Shown in pieces: positions 7,763-16,502 of a stretch of DNA of 52,139 bases. Origin of the DNA: JBMYQA01 sp049600855 (GTDB taxonomy: Bacteria > Bacteroidota > Bacteroidia > Cytophagales > Flammeovirgaceae); contig JBMYQA010000004.1 of NCBI GenBank assembly GCA_049600855.1, positions 1 through 52,139 on the forward strand, read 5' to 3'. The translations under genes were made by a program, and so were the position numbers. Numbering within the stretch: the stretch's first letter is position 1; each line of letters starts with the position of its first letter. The notes under the pieces were generated by a model. The model had not been told where the DNA came from, did no database searches, and saw only the letters and a list, made by a program, of their open reading frames with translations.

Positions 7763-8823
7763 TGATTGGTTCGGGTAAGGTTTCGATAAATGGATAAACA
7801 GGCGATTAGACACAAGGATAGCATTTTTAATGGATGCAAACAGATGGTTTGCCAACTTGACTGATTACTTAACCAAGCAAGCAAGCCATTTGTTATGAGT
7901 ATAAAAGGCAAAATGTAAACCATCCACTGTGGTTCTAACCAAAATATGGGGAAGTATGCAAAAAATACCAAGCCCATAAACACCAGCAAACCCAAGATGC
8001 TACCAAAGCCTGCTAACAGGTTTTTGCTAAAGCCTTGCACACTTTCATTCCAACTAGAATACATGCGACATGCCACCAAATTGTTGCCTAAATAAGTTCC
8101 TGCGAACAAACCATTTCGCTTGATCAATTTTACAATTTCAATGTCCTCGGTTACTTTTTGCTTTACCTGTTGATGAAATTGGTGTTTGTGGTAATCTGCT
8201 GCCTGAAACAACATAAACTGACCATTTGCAGCAGCCAAACTTGATTGAGGAAACAGTCGAACAAACCTCAAGGGAAGCATGGTGAGCAATAAATAGTGCA
8301 TAATCGGAACTACGATTCGTTCACCCCACGTTCCAAAATGCTGGTCAGGAAAAATGGACAATAAAGTGAGTTCTTTTGCTTTCATTTCGGTAAGCGCAGC
8401 TGGTATTAACTGATTATAGACGCATACATCAGCATCTACAAATAATAAATAATCGCCTTTTGCTGATTGGGCTAACTGATGACACGCCCAGTTTTTCCCA
8501 AGCCACCCTTTCGGTAATGGCGCTCCTGCTATTAATTTAATTTGTGGATGAGCATTAGCCCACTCTTGTACAATTTGAGCCGTAGCATCAGTCGAGTGAT
8601 CATCTAGTACAATGAGTTCAAAATGCTGAAAATCTTGTTTTAGGATATGCTGGATGGTATTCCCAATATTGGCTGCTTCATTACGTGCAGGAATTAAAAT
8701 GGAAAGAAAGGCCGAATGCGTAGTCGTCTTAGTTGGCAATTTTGGATTCAGCAATACATTCGTTAGGGTAACGAGGAAACGAATGACAACAAAACCAAAC
8801 ACCAAAATAAAAAGTGACTGCAT
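7732..8823 (-). CDS. Membrane GT2 glycosyltransferase, probably carotenoid (CruG/CrtQ-like)
   Basis: The 363-aa protein starts with a short hydrophobic anchor and has a GT-A glycosyltransferase family 2 core: LIPARNEAANIGNTI near residue 45, LDDHSTDATAQIV around 72-85, the FVDADV nucleotide-sugar site near 130 and EDIEIVKLIKR near 235. Several membrane helices close the C-terminus. This architecture and the overlap with a CruF-like gene fit the carotenoid glycosyltransferases CruG and CrtQ, which transfer a hexose to the 1' or 2' hydroxyl. The sugar and acceptor cannot be read from sequence. The ATG at 8823 lies 3 nt after the stop of a 28-residue frame. Confidence 0.85.
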   Translation of the reverse strand: MQSLFILVFGFVVIRFLVTLTNVLLNPKLPTKTTTHSAFLSILIPARNEAANIGNTIQHILKQDFQHFELIVLDDHSTDATAQIVQEWANAHPQIKLIAGAPLPKGWLGKNWACHQLAQSAKGDYLLFVDADVCVYNQLIPAALTEMKAKELTLLSIFPDQHFGTWGERIVVPIMHYLLLTMLPLRFVRLFPQSSLAAANGQFMLFQAADYHKHQFHQQVKQKVTEDIEIVKLIKRNGLFAGTYLGNNLVACRMYSSWNESVQGFSKNLLAGFGSILGLLVFMGLVFFAYFPIFWLEPQWMVYILPFILITNGLLAWLSNQSSWQTICLHPLKMLSLCLIACLSIYRNLTRTNQWKGRNISIK

Positions 8824-8826
8824 AAA

Positions 8827-8913
8827 TTAATTGGATTGCTCTTTCTTTTCCCTAACCCAATTGCCCAAAAATTGTTCTAGCTCATTTATTCGAAACGTTC
8901 CCTTCAGGCTCAT
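8827..8913 (-). CDS. Candidate 28-aa small ORF between lspA and the glycosyltransferase
   Basis: ATG at 8913 opens a frame reading MSLKGTFRINELEQFLGNWV and then REKKEQSN, stopping 3 nt before the glycosyltransferase ATG. It starts 27 nt after the lspA stop, so it fills the gap almost exactly and would be translationally coupled to the next gene. Its composition is protein-like (amphipathic helix, charged tail), but no family is recognised and chance is possible. Confidence 0.35.
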   Translation of the reverse strand: MSLKGTFRINELEQFLGNWVREKKEQSN

Positions 8914-8940
8914 TAAACTGAGTCAAATTGCTCTTTCTGG

Positions 8941-9567
8941 CTAAAGGTTAGCAGAAGATGGTTCATTCTTCATGTTTTGATCTTTGGGTTCTATTTTTGG
9001 AAAAAAGCGTCTTTGAAAGATCAAAATGGAAACTGCTCCAATAAAAATTGCGGAATCGGCAATATTAAAAATTGCACTAAAGAAGTAGAAGTGTTTGCCT
9101 CCCCAGATGGGCAACCATTCAGGAAATACCCCATTGAATAGGGGGAAATAGAGCATATCGATAACGCGCCCATGAAACCAAGGCGTTTCAGCCCCTATAA
9201 TGGCATTATTTTCAAGTAATACGCCATAAAAAATACTATCAATGGCATTGCCAATGGCTCCTCCTAATATGAGTGCTAGGCAAATTAAAAAGCCTCGATG
9301 TACTTTCTTTTTTGCTTGTGCATACAAATAATAGCCAATACCAATGGTTGCTAAAATCCTGAATAAGGAGAGAAATAATTTGCCATAAGCAAAATCAAAC
9401 TGCATTCCAAAAGCCATACCTGGATTGAGCAGATAATGAAGTCGAAACCAATCATCAAACACAATGATCTCTTCTCCTAATTCCAAATTAAAATGAATCA
9501 AAAGTTTTGCAGTGTGGTCTAATACCACCACTAAGAGGCATATCAGGTAATAACGGGCGTATTTCAT
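8941..9567 (-). CDS. lspA: Lipoprotein signal peptidase (signal peptidase II)
   Basis: LspA cleaves the signal peptide of diacylglyceryl-modified prolipoproteins within the inner membrane. The 208-aa protein has four hydrophobic segments, LNPGMAFGM (48-56), GGAIGNAIDS (102-111), and the two regions that carry the aspartyl dyad: RVIDMLYFP (Asp137) and FNIADSAI (Asp171). The Ser after GNAID, instead of the usual Arg, and the long insertion before FNIAD are, as I recall, common in Bacteroidota LspA. It may lead a minus-strand transcript continuing into the carotenoid genes, since no terminator is seen between them. Confidence 0.95.
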   Translation of the reverse strand: MKYARYYLICLLVVVLDHTAKLLIHFNLELGEEIIVFDDWFRLHYLLNPGMAFGMQFDFAYGKLFLSLFRILATIGIGYYLYAQAKKKVHRGFLICLALILGGAIGNAIDSIFYGVLLENNAIIGAETPWFHGRVIDMLYFPLFNGVFPEWLPIWGGKHFYFFSAIFNIADSAIFIGAVSILIFQRRFFPKIEPKDQNMKNEPSSANL

Positions 9568-9770
9568 GGAAAATCGTCTATTTCATCCTTAGCCTGCAAA
9601 GATGCATATAATTTTTTTAATGAACTCGTCTATTGTTAATTCTATCAACTTTAAATGGCTCAAACTGTTTCAGTTTCCGCAAAAAATCGCTTTAATCGTG
9701 TTCATTTTTGTGCTTTTCTAAACAGTGTTTTAAAACCTTTCAAGAATGTTGTCACCATTAATGCGGTTGC

Positions 9771-10499
9771 TTATTCAAATTCAGGGACTAACCTCAAGTG
9801 CATTTTCGCTGAGTTAATCGAATGAGTTAATACGATATTTGCCTTCCCATCAAAGGCAACTTTCCATTGATTCACTAATTCATTTCCCGTTTTTTTAAAC
9901 GTTAGGGTAGAATCGGGATGATGATATAAAAAGTTTCCAGCTAATAACTCGCCACTCTGATCGCCATAGGCAAACTCTCCCCCATGCCTTAATCGAAACC
10001 AACTCCCTTCGTTGGCGACTTCCATTCCATCATGAATAAGGCGATCTACTTTCCAAAACCCAATCAGCTGATCTCTCGGCTTGCTAATGTATCGTTTATA
10101 AATTGGCAGCTTTTCAGCTCGCTGCAAAATGACATTTACTAAGTAGTTTCCAATCTCTTTGCGCCCTTTAAATACGAGGTTTTGACTCAATGCATCTACT
10201 TGCCATACACTATTGCACCAATCTTTATTTTCACCTTCTAAAGTAATGATGTTAGACTGACCATGCCTGTGCCAAACACCGTGATTTTCAATTTTGTAGC
10301 TTCCTGACCGAAAGGTGCCGTCTGATTTTAGTTCTACCCATTGCTGGTGTGGAGAATTGATATTCGCTGTGCGATCGAAACCATTTACCGTAAAATCAGA
10401 AATTAGCCAAATCCCTACGAGTTCATCTTTTTTGACTTTTTTGCACCCCACACTAACACCAATAAGCATTAACAGTATGATATAGTTGATATATTTCAT
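9771..10499 (-). CDS. Lipoprotein with two tandem lipocalin-like domains
   Basis: The 242-aa protein has a type II signal peptide with lipobox SVGC (Cys19), so it should be lipid-anchored. Two halves repeat the same pattern: KDELVGIWLISDFTVNG with a following WVELKSDGTFRSG (about 23-65), and RDQLIGFWKVDRLIHDG with WFRLRHGGEFAYG (about 142-190). Both resemble the Bacteroidota lipocalin-like domains that start with L.G.W. The pattern indicates an internal duplication. Ligand and role are unknown. It stands alone, with about 200 bp to lspA downstream and divergent from the M61 gene. Confidence 0.75.
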   Translation of the reverse strand: MKYINYIILLMLIGVSVGCKKVKKDELVGIWLISDFTVNGFDRTANINSPHQQWVELKSDGTFRSGSYKIENHGVWHRHGQSNIITLEGENKDWCNSVWQVDALSQNLVFKGRKEIGNYLVNVILQRAEKLPIYKRYISKPRDQLIGFWKVDRLIHDGMEVANEGSWFRLRHGGEFAYGDQSGELLAGNFLYHHPDSTLTFKKTGNELVNQWKVAFDGKANIVLTHSINSAKMHLRLVPEFE

Positions 10500-10706
10500 T
10501 TTATTTTGGTAGTTTTTTGAAGCAACCGCGTAATCTACTAGTTATCCGTTAATAAAACGAAAATAAAATCTTATAAAATCTTGAATGCGTACTATTTGGC
10601 TGTAAAATCATAAGCTTTTCATTACTTTTATCTTCCAAAATATTGCCCTTGTTCAAAAAGTTTTGGAGGTTTGACCAGATCCTTATCAACAGATATTTCA
10701 TCAAGC

Positions 10707-12422
10707 ATGCACTATACCGTTTCCTATGACAATCCAGCAAGTCAATTTGTTGATTTTAAGCTACAAATAGCTAATATTTCAACTAAAAAGCTGCACTTAC
10801 AACTGCCTGCATGGCGACCTGGACGATATACTTTACAAAACTTTGCGAAAAACATACACCGCTTCGAAGTACATACCAAGGAAGGTAAGCCAATTGCTTT
10901 TAAAAAAATCACGAAAGATTGTTGGGAAGTACAAACCAAGAACATCAAAGCCATTGAAGTACATTACAGCTATTATGCTGCTCAAATGGACGCTGGTGGA
11001 AGTTGGCTTGATGAAGAACAACTCTACTTAAATTGGATCACATGCGGCTTACAAGTTGTGGAGCATGCACAAGAATCTTATTCTATTGATTTAGAAATTC
11101 CTAAAAGTTATCAAGTAGCTACGAGTTTCCCTCAGCATAAAAAAGGCTTTATTGCCAAAAACTTCTACGAATTAGTAGATTCTCCAATAATTGCAAGTGC
11201 ACAACTTCAACACCATTCGTATAAGGTCGCAGACTACAAATTCCATCTATGGATTTTAGGAAATTGCCAACCCGATTGGGAAAAGATTCGTAAAGATTTT
11301 AAGAGTTTCACGCAAGCACAAATCCGTTCTTTTGGAGGTTTTCCTACTAAAGAATACCATTTCATGTTCCAAATTCTTCCATACAAACATTATCACGGAG
11401 TAGAGCACAAACACTCTACGGTAATTGTATTGGGACCTTCTGAAGCGTTTAATGAAAATAGCATGTATCAACATGTACTTGGCATTAGTTCGCATGAACT
11501 CTATCATACTTGGAATGTGACTCGCTTACGGGCTACTGAAATGGTGCCTTACCACTATGAGCGCGAAAATTACTCCAGAGCAGGATTCATTTTGGAAGGT
11601 GTAACGACTTACTATGGCGATTTGATGTTGCGTAGGGGAAATGTGTGGAATGATGGTCAATATTTAGAAGAGTTTAATAATCTTTTAAAGCGCCATTATA
11701 GTAACATTGGTCGTTCAACTTACGCTTTGGCAGATTCTTCGTTCGATCTTTGGTTAGATGGATATACCGCTCAAGAACCTCGAAGAGTAAGCTCCATTTA
11801 CATAAAAGGAGCACTGACTGCTTTTATATTGGATATTACCATTCGGAAAGCGACTAAAAACCAATTTGGTTTAGATGAAGTGATGCGAAGGATGTGGGAT
11901 AACTATGGAAAAGAGGAATCAGGATATCGCATTGAAGATTACATTGCTGAGGCAGAAGCTGTTGCAGGAAAATCCTTAAAAAAGTATTTTAATGAGCTCA
12001 TTTTTGGAACGAAACCCTTAGAAGAATCCTTGACAAAATCTTTAAAATATTTGGGCTATCAGTTCCTTCCGATAAATGCGAGCAAGGATAATGAAGCGCT
12101 TTTTGGCTTTCGAGTTAATGAAAAAAACAGTAAATTACTCGTACAATCAATTGTACCTGATTCACCTGCATATGATACGTTGTGTTTGGAAGACGAGTTA
12201 CTTGCCATTAATGAACATCGAGTAACCGCAACTAATATCCACTCACTTTGTCATCAATCCAATAAACTTTCGATTACTCTTTTTCGACATAATGTGTTGA
12301 AACAAGTGACCCTACAAGCATCAGCAACGAGGTACTGGATCACTTATGAAGCTAAGCCTGTAAAGAAACCAACAAAACAGCAACTACTTAACCGTGATCT
12401 TTGGATGACAACACATTTATAA
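10707..12422 (+). CDS. M61-family metallopeptidase with PDZ domain, cytoplasmic form
   Basis: The 571-aa protein has the M61 (glycyl aminopeptidase-like) layout: an N-terminal beta domain with the LPAWRPGRYTLQNFAKNI motif, a thermolysin-like catalytic domain with HELYH (His263, Glu264, His267) and the third ligand in LEGVTTYYGD (Glu297), and a C-terminal PDZ domain. Zinc aminopeptidase activity, preferring N-terminal Gly or Ala, is known for family members. No signal peptide follows the chosen ATG, unlike the exported paralogue at 44406-46268. The frame begins at 10671, but the first 12 residues are polar and off-family, so the ATG at 10707 is preferred. Confidence 0.9.
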   Translation: MHYTVSYDNPASQFVDFKLQIANISTKKLHLQLPAWRPGRYTLQNFAKNIHRFEVHTKEGKPIAFKKITKDCWEVQTKNIKAIEVHYSYYAAQMDAGGSWLDEEQLYLNWITCGLQVVEHAQESYSIDLEIPKSYQVATSFPQHKKGFIAKNFYELVDSPIIASAQLQHHSYKVADYKFHLWILGNCQPDWEKIRKDFKSFTQAQIRSFGGFPTKEYHFMFQILPYKHYHGVEHKHSTVIVLGPSEAFNENSMYQHVLGISSHELYHTWNVTRLRATEMVPYHYERENYSRAGFILEGVTTYYGDLMLRRGNVWNDGQYLEEFNNLLKRHYSNIGRSTYALADSSFDLWLDGYTAQEPRRVSSIYIKGALTAFILDITIRKATKNQFGLDEVMRRMWDNYGKEESGYRIEDYIAEAEAVAGKSLKKYFNELIFGTKPLEESLTKSLKYLGYQFLPINASKDNEALFGFRVNEKNSKLLVQSIVPDSPAYDTLCLEDELLAINEHRVTATNIHSLCHQSNKLSITLFRHNVLKQVTLQASATRYWITYEAKPVKKPTKQQLLNRDLWMTTHL

Positions 12423-12691
12423 GTGAGCTTGTCGTAACTTTAAACAGTGACAATGATTGGAAATTTACCATTACCGTTCAATGTCTTTAGCAGTAAACCA
12501 ACCAAACTATGGGAACCAATTACGAAGTAGCTTTATTGCTCATTTTTTATTAAAAACTGAACATTAAGCTACATCATTTAATTCTTTAAGCCATGATTTT
12601 CATGTTTTTAATCTCATAGTTTATGTTTTATATTTATATATTAAATAACGTAACCAAAAATCATCACGATTTTTACTTCGAAACAGACAGG

Positions 12692-14005
12692 ATGAAAAAG
12701 ACTTATATTCAATCACTATGTTTTCTAGTTTTCTTATTATTCATAAGTCTTTCTGCTTTCTCACAAGACGATCCTTATCATCGTTTTATCAACAATGGCA
12801 TAAAGCTTAGCCGCATGCAACAATACAATGCGGCAATTAAAGAATTTGAACTGGCACTGGCAATTAGCGATACTTCGGCTCAAGTGTTTTATTACAAGGG
12901 GTTGGGGTATTTTTCTATGCGAGATGCTAAAAATGCAATTGTAGCTTTTGAAGAAGCCTTAGTTAGAGATCCTAAACACATTGATGCCTTATCTAAACTA
13001 CTCACTTGTTATAAGAAGAATAGGGATTTAGAAAATACGATTAAAACTTTTGATCGCATGTTTGCCGCGGTAGATGATCCTAAAAAGAAAGTGATGGCTA
13101 AATTGAGTAGTATTCGTCTGCTTTCAGCTGAAGACAAATACGACTCTGCACTGTTATATGTCAACCACGCCCTTGAAGTTGACCCCAAGCATGTAGAGTT
13201 ATTGTACTACAAGGGGAAATTATTAAACCTAGAAGGAAAATACGAAGAAGCTAAAACTAATATCGACGCAGCCATTATGGAGTTTGAAGGCAGAGATATT
13301 AAAATGCAAACTCAACTCAACTATGAGCTGGGTTATGCTTTACACAAGCTAGGGAAGTATAAAGAAAGTTCCGTTGCCTTCCGAAATGCCAATTATGGCC
13401 CATATAAATCAAAAGTTGCCTTGTTCTCCCCTTCCTATTATCACTTGGTAGCTGTAGCACATAACAATATTTTAGATTACGATCGGGCATTAGAGCTGGT
13501 TACCATTGCCGTCGCTATGGATAGCACCTTCGAGCAAGCCATTCTATTGAAAGAAAAAGTAGAAAAAAGCATGACAGATCGTTCGAAAGAAGTGGAAGCT
13601 TATAAGCGAGTATTGAATAAAGATATGGACGAATTGCGAAGGTATGATTTATATAAAACTTCGATTACCGCACTAATTGGCTCAAAAAAATATAGAGATG
13701 CAGTGGTTTTGGCAGATTCTTGCATTGCGCGTTACAAAGAAAAACAAGAGCCATACTTCTTGAAATCCATTGCATTGTATAAAAATAACTTTAAAGAAGA
13801 TGCCATCACTTTACTCAATAATTTGCTCAAAGAAGAAACAAATACGAGAGAAGATATTGGCAAATACAACTTCCAACTTGGCTTAATCCACCTCTATCAA
13901 AAAGAGATGAAAAAAGCGGAAGATTTCTTCGATAAAGTCATTAAAGGAGGGAGTAAATATGCACGAGCAGCACTCTTTGAAAAAAACTTAATATCAGGAC
14001 AATGA
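12692..14005 (+). CDS. Exported TPR-repeat protein
   Basis: A signal peptide (LCFLVFLLFISLSAFSQ) precedes about ten tetratricopeptide repeats, for example AQVFYYKGLGYFSMRDAKNA, HVELLYYKGKLLNLEGKYEEA and LNYELGYALHKLGKYKESSVA. The mature protein is all helical and probably periplasmic, acting as a protein-protein scaffold. No catalytic domain is seen. The ATG at 12692 is chosen over 12623 because it gives a clean signal peptide. A good terminator follows, so it is probably a single-gene unit. Confidence 0.85.
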   Translation: MKKTYIQSLCFLVFLLFISLSAFSQDDPYHRFINNGIKLSRMQQYNAAIKEFELALAISDTSAQVFYYKGLGYFSMRDAKNAIVAFEEALVRDPKHIDALSKLLTCYKKNRDLENTIKTFDRMFAAVDDPKKKVMAKLSSIRLLSAEDKYDSALLYVNHALEVDPKHVELLYYKGKLLNLEGKYEEAKTNIDAAIMEFEGRDIKMQTQLNYELGYALHKLGKYKESSVAFRNANYGPYKSKVALFSPSYYHLVAVAHNNILDYDRALELVTIAVAMDSTFEQAILLKEKVEKSMTDRSKEVEAYKRVLNKDMDELRRYDLYKTSITALIGSKKYRDAVVLADSCIARYKEKQEPYFLKSIALYKNNFKEDAITLLNNLLKEETNTREDIGKYNFQLGLIHLYQKEMKKAEDFFDKVIKGGSKYARAALFEKNLISGQ

Positions 14006-14053
14006 CGCCTTCTTTAGGGAGGCTATCAATTTATTTACAAAGACATAATAAGT

Positions 14054-14088
14054 ATGCTTGTAGTGATGAGCCGCTACAAGCATTTTTT
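14054..14088 (+). terminator. Intrinsic terminator after the TPR gene
   Basis: ATGCTTGTAG (14054-14063) pairs perfectly with CTACAAGCAT (14074-14083), followed by a six-T run. Confidence 0.9.
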
Positions 14089-14176
14089 ATAAGCTTCTTA
14101 CTTCTTCCAAAAATTTATAGGTTTGTAACTCCAATGCTTGGTAACACACTCACTTACTCAGCAAATCCATTAAAAA

Positions 14177-16060
14177 ATGAATTACCTATCTGTTGAAAAC
14201 CTAACCAAATCATTTGGTGAACGCGTATTATTTGAAAACATCAGCTTTGGCATAGAAAAAGGCCAAAAAACAGCGCTTGTTGCACGCAATGGTTCTGGTA
14301 AAACCACCCTCATGCGCATCATTATGGGTTTAGATGTTTCTGACTCAGGCGAAACGGCTTTCCATAATTCCATATCTGTAGGTTTTTTAAATCAAGTTCC
14401 TGTTTTTGATGAAGCTAAAACAGTTATGGAAACCATATTTACTGCAAAAAACCCAATGGTACAAGCGGTGAAAGAATATGAGCTTGCACTAGAAGAAGCG
14501 CAAAGTGGGACTGAAAAAAGCATAGAGCGCCTTCAGAAAGCATCGGCAGTAATGGATGACTTAAAAGCGTGGGACTTTGAAACAGAACTAAAACGGACCT
14601 TAGCCAAGCTCAATATTACAAACCTACAGCAAGTAGTTAGTCAACTTTCAGGAGGGCAACGCAAACGTGTCGCTTTAGCCAAGGTAATCATTGAAAACCC
14701 CGACTTGCTCATTTTGGATGAACCCACCAACCACCTTGATGTGGAGATGATTGAATGGTTGGAAGATTATTTATCCAGAGCCAATATTTCCTTATTCTTA
14801 GTGACACACGATCGGTATTTCTTAGATCGAATTTGCACGCATATTATCGAATTAGAGAATAACCAGATTTATAAATATGAGGGAAACTATGAGCATTACT
14901 TGCTCAAAAAAGAAGAGCGAGAAGCCTTAGCCATCAGCAGTGCTGAAAAGGCCCGTAACCTGATGAAAAAAGAGTTGGAATGGATGCGAAGAATGCCCAA
15001 AGCCCGTGGCACCAAAGCCAAATACCGAATTGATAATTTCTATGAATTAGAAAAAAAAGCGAAGCATCCACATCAACAGAAGGATTTAAAGCTCGATGTG
15101 CAGATGAGTAGAATGGGAAGTAAAATCTTAGAGCTAAAAGGCATTGACAAGAAATTTGGCGACCTTACCATACTCAACGGTTTTGAATATGTGTTTAAGA
15201 AAAAAGAACGCGTAGGCATTGTCGGTAAAAATGGGGTAGGAAAATCTACGTTCTTAAACATCATTATGGGTTTGGAAAATGCGGATGCAGGAGAAGTGAT
15301 TACCGGAGAAACTGTAGTTTTTGGTTACTACAATCAGCAAGGCTTGCAATTGCCTGAAGATAAAATCATTTTAGATGTCGTGAAAGATATTGCAGAAGTA
15401 ATTCCCATTGGAAAAAAGGGCGAAACCTTATCTGCCTCTCAATTTCTGAACCTCTTTTTGTTTCCTCCTAAAATGCAGCAAACGCCCGTTTCCAAACTCA
15501 GTGGAGGCGAAAAAAGGAGACTGCATTTACTTACTATTCTTGTTAAGAACCCCAATTTCTTAATTCTCGATGAGCCTACCAATGACCTTGATCTTCAAAC
15601 CCTGCAAACGCTGGAGCAATTTCTGGACAACTTCCAAGGTTGCGTCATTGTAGTAACCCACGATCGTTATTTTATGGATCGAATTGTAGATCACTTATTT
15701 GTGTTTGAAGGAGCAGGTAAAATCAAGGATTTTAATGGAAAGTATACAGATTACCGAACCTGGAAGCAAGAAGAAGAGCGTGAGGCTAAAAAGCTCGAAA
15801 AAGCAGCTAAACCCAAAGAAACGTCACACCGAGCAACTCAAGAGAAGAAAAAACTATCGTATAAAGAAAAGCTAGAGTATGAGCAGTTAGAAGGTGAAAT
15901 TGAAGCATTAGAAGAAGAAAAAGCCCAGCTCGAAGAAAAATTGACGAGTGGAGAAACAGATCATCAAAAACTCCAAGAATGGTCAGAACGAATTGCCGAA
16001 CTTATTGATTTGATTGATGAGAAAACAATCCGCTGGATGGAGTTAGCAGAGTACGCGTAA
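14177..16060 (+). CDS. ABC-F family ATPase (Uup-like)
   Basis: The 627-aa soluble protein has two ABC cassettes and no membrane segment, as in ABC-F ribosome-associated factors. Cassette 1: Walker A ARNGSGKTT (36-44), signature LSGGQRKR (about 157), Walker B with LDEPTNHLD (about 178). Cassette 2: Walker A GKNGVGKST (about 349), signature LSGGEKRR (about 440), LDEPTNDLD. A charged coiled coil (about 555-620, rich in EALEEEKAQLEEK) at the C-terminus is typical of Uup. ABC-F proteins act at the ribosomal E/P site; Uup has been linked to DNA stability and ribosome rescue. The first Walker A has Ala where most have Gly. Stands alone between two terminators. Confidence 0.92.
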   Translation: MNYLSVENLTKSFGERVLFENISFGIEKGQKTALVARNGSGKTTLMRIIMGLDVSDSGETAFHNSISVGFLNQVPVFDEAKTVMETIFTAKNPMVQAVKEYELALEEAQSGTEKSIERLQKASAVMDDLKAWDFETELKRTLAKLNITNLQQVVSQLSGGQRKRVALAKVIIENPDLLILDEPTNHLDVEMIEWLEDYLSRANISLFLVTHDRYFLDRICTHIIELENNQIYKYEGNYEHYLLKKEEREALAISSAEKARNLMKKELEWMRRMPKARGTKAKYRIDNFYELEKKAKHPHQQKDLKLDVQMSRMGSKILELKGIDKKFGDLTILNGFEYVFKKKERVGIVGKNGVGKSTFLNIIMGLENADAGEVITGETVVFGYYNQQGLQLPEDKIILDVVKDIAEVIPIGKKGETLSASQFLNLFLFPPKMQQTPVSKLSGGEKRRLHLLTILVKNPNFLILDEPTNDLDLQTLQTLEQFLDNFQGCVIVVTHDRYFMDRIVDHLFVFEGAGKIKDFNGKYTDYRTWKQEEEREAKKLEKAAKPKETSHRATQEKKKLSYKEKLEYEQLEGEIEALEEEKAQLEEKLTSGETDHQKLQEWSERIAELIDLIDEKTIRWMELAEYA

Positions 16061-16230
16061 ATCATAAACTGGGCTTTGTTCAAGTTCTGTCTGTCTTGCT
16101 CTTTATGTTGGTAAGTTCTCCCTTCTTTCATCACAAACTGCACATTTTCCAACACGATGATACTTTTTAGCAGATCACCTGTTTAATAGTTCTTTTGTTG
16201 TTGTAGCTGTTTAAGTGGGGTAAAAACATA

Positions 16231-16261
16231 AAAGGATTGAAACCGATTTTCAATCCCTTTT
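16231..16261 (+). terminator. Intrinsic terminator downstream of the ABC-F gene
   Basis: AAAGGATTGAAA pairs with TTTCAATCC around a short CCGA(T) loop and is followed by CTTTT. It is 170 nt after the ABC-F stop. Confidence 0.65.
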
Positions 16262-16321
16262 ATCGTTCGAAATATCAAATTTATAACAGTCATCGAAAGT
16301 TAATCAATAATGAGCTATTTT

Positions 16322-16335
16322 TAAGAGCCTGTTTG
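16322..16335 (+). repeat. Short repeat TAAGAGCYTGTTTG, copy 1
   Basis: TAAGAGCCTGTTTG here matches TAAGAGCTTGTTTG at 35092-35105 in 13 of 14 positions; both are intergenic. Such GAGCCTGTTT ends are seen at transposon termini in this phylum (recollection, not checked). Confidence 0.45.
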
Positions 16336-16440
16336 AATAAAGTTTTTGAGTCTTTTAAGTGCTGTATACAATCGCCCAATGAGCGGTTCCCCACTAGGGC
16401 ATTTTAGCGGCGCATAAATGTATTCGATTTTAGTCAAAAC

Positions 16441-16479
16441 AAACGGCCAATGCTGTTCAAAAAACAACATTGGCCGTTT
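16441..16479 (-). terminator. Strong hairpin after the DUF6252 gene, likely terminator
   Basis: A 17-bp stem with one mismatch (16441-16457 with 16463-16479) and a CAAAA loop lies 24 nt after the minus-strand gene stop. The minus-strand side ends CGTTTGTTTTG, a broken T-tract. Confidence 0.7.
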
Positions 16480-16502
16480 AGTTGATTATTTAAAAATAAC
16501 GC

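Larger units (their letters stand above)
16061..16502. other. Intergenic region with two terminators and a repeat-like segment
   Basis: No gene is supported. It holds the terminator at 16231-16261, the hairpin at 16441-16479, and between them a GC-richer stretch (about 16322-16420) beginning TAAGAGCCTGTTTG that is unlike the flanking DNA and may be an insertion-sequence or MITE remnant. Confidence 0.6.

Noticed and set aside
7763..7855. Apparent frameshift or fusion between glycosyltransferase and CruF-like gene
   Set aside because: The overlap disappears to 31 nt when the family-like ATG is used; both proteins are full length.
10549..10740. 63-aa minus-strand frame before the M61 gene
   Set aside because: It overlaps the M61 start and shows no hydrophobic or family pattern.
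14002..14196. 64-aa frame between the TPR and ABC-F genes
   Set aside because: It spans a clear terminator and overlaps the ABC-F start.
14282..14308. Defective first Walker A in the ABC-F protein
   Set aside because: Ala instead of Gly at the first position is common in ABC-F proteins of this phylum as I recall; the GKTT lysine is intact.
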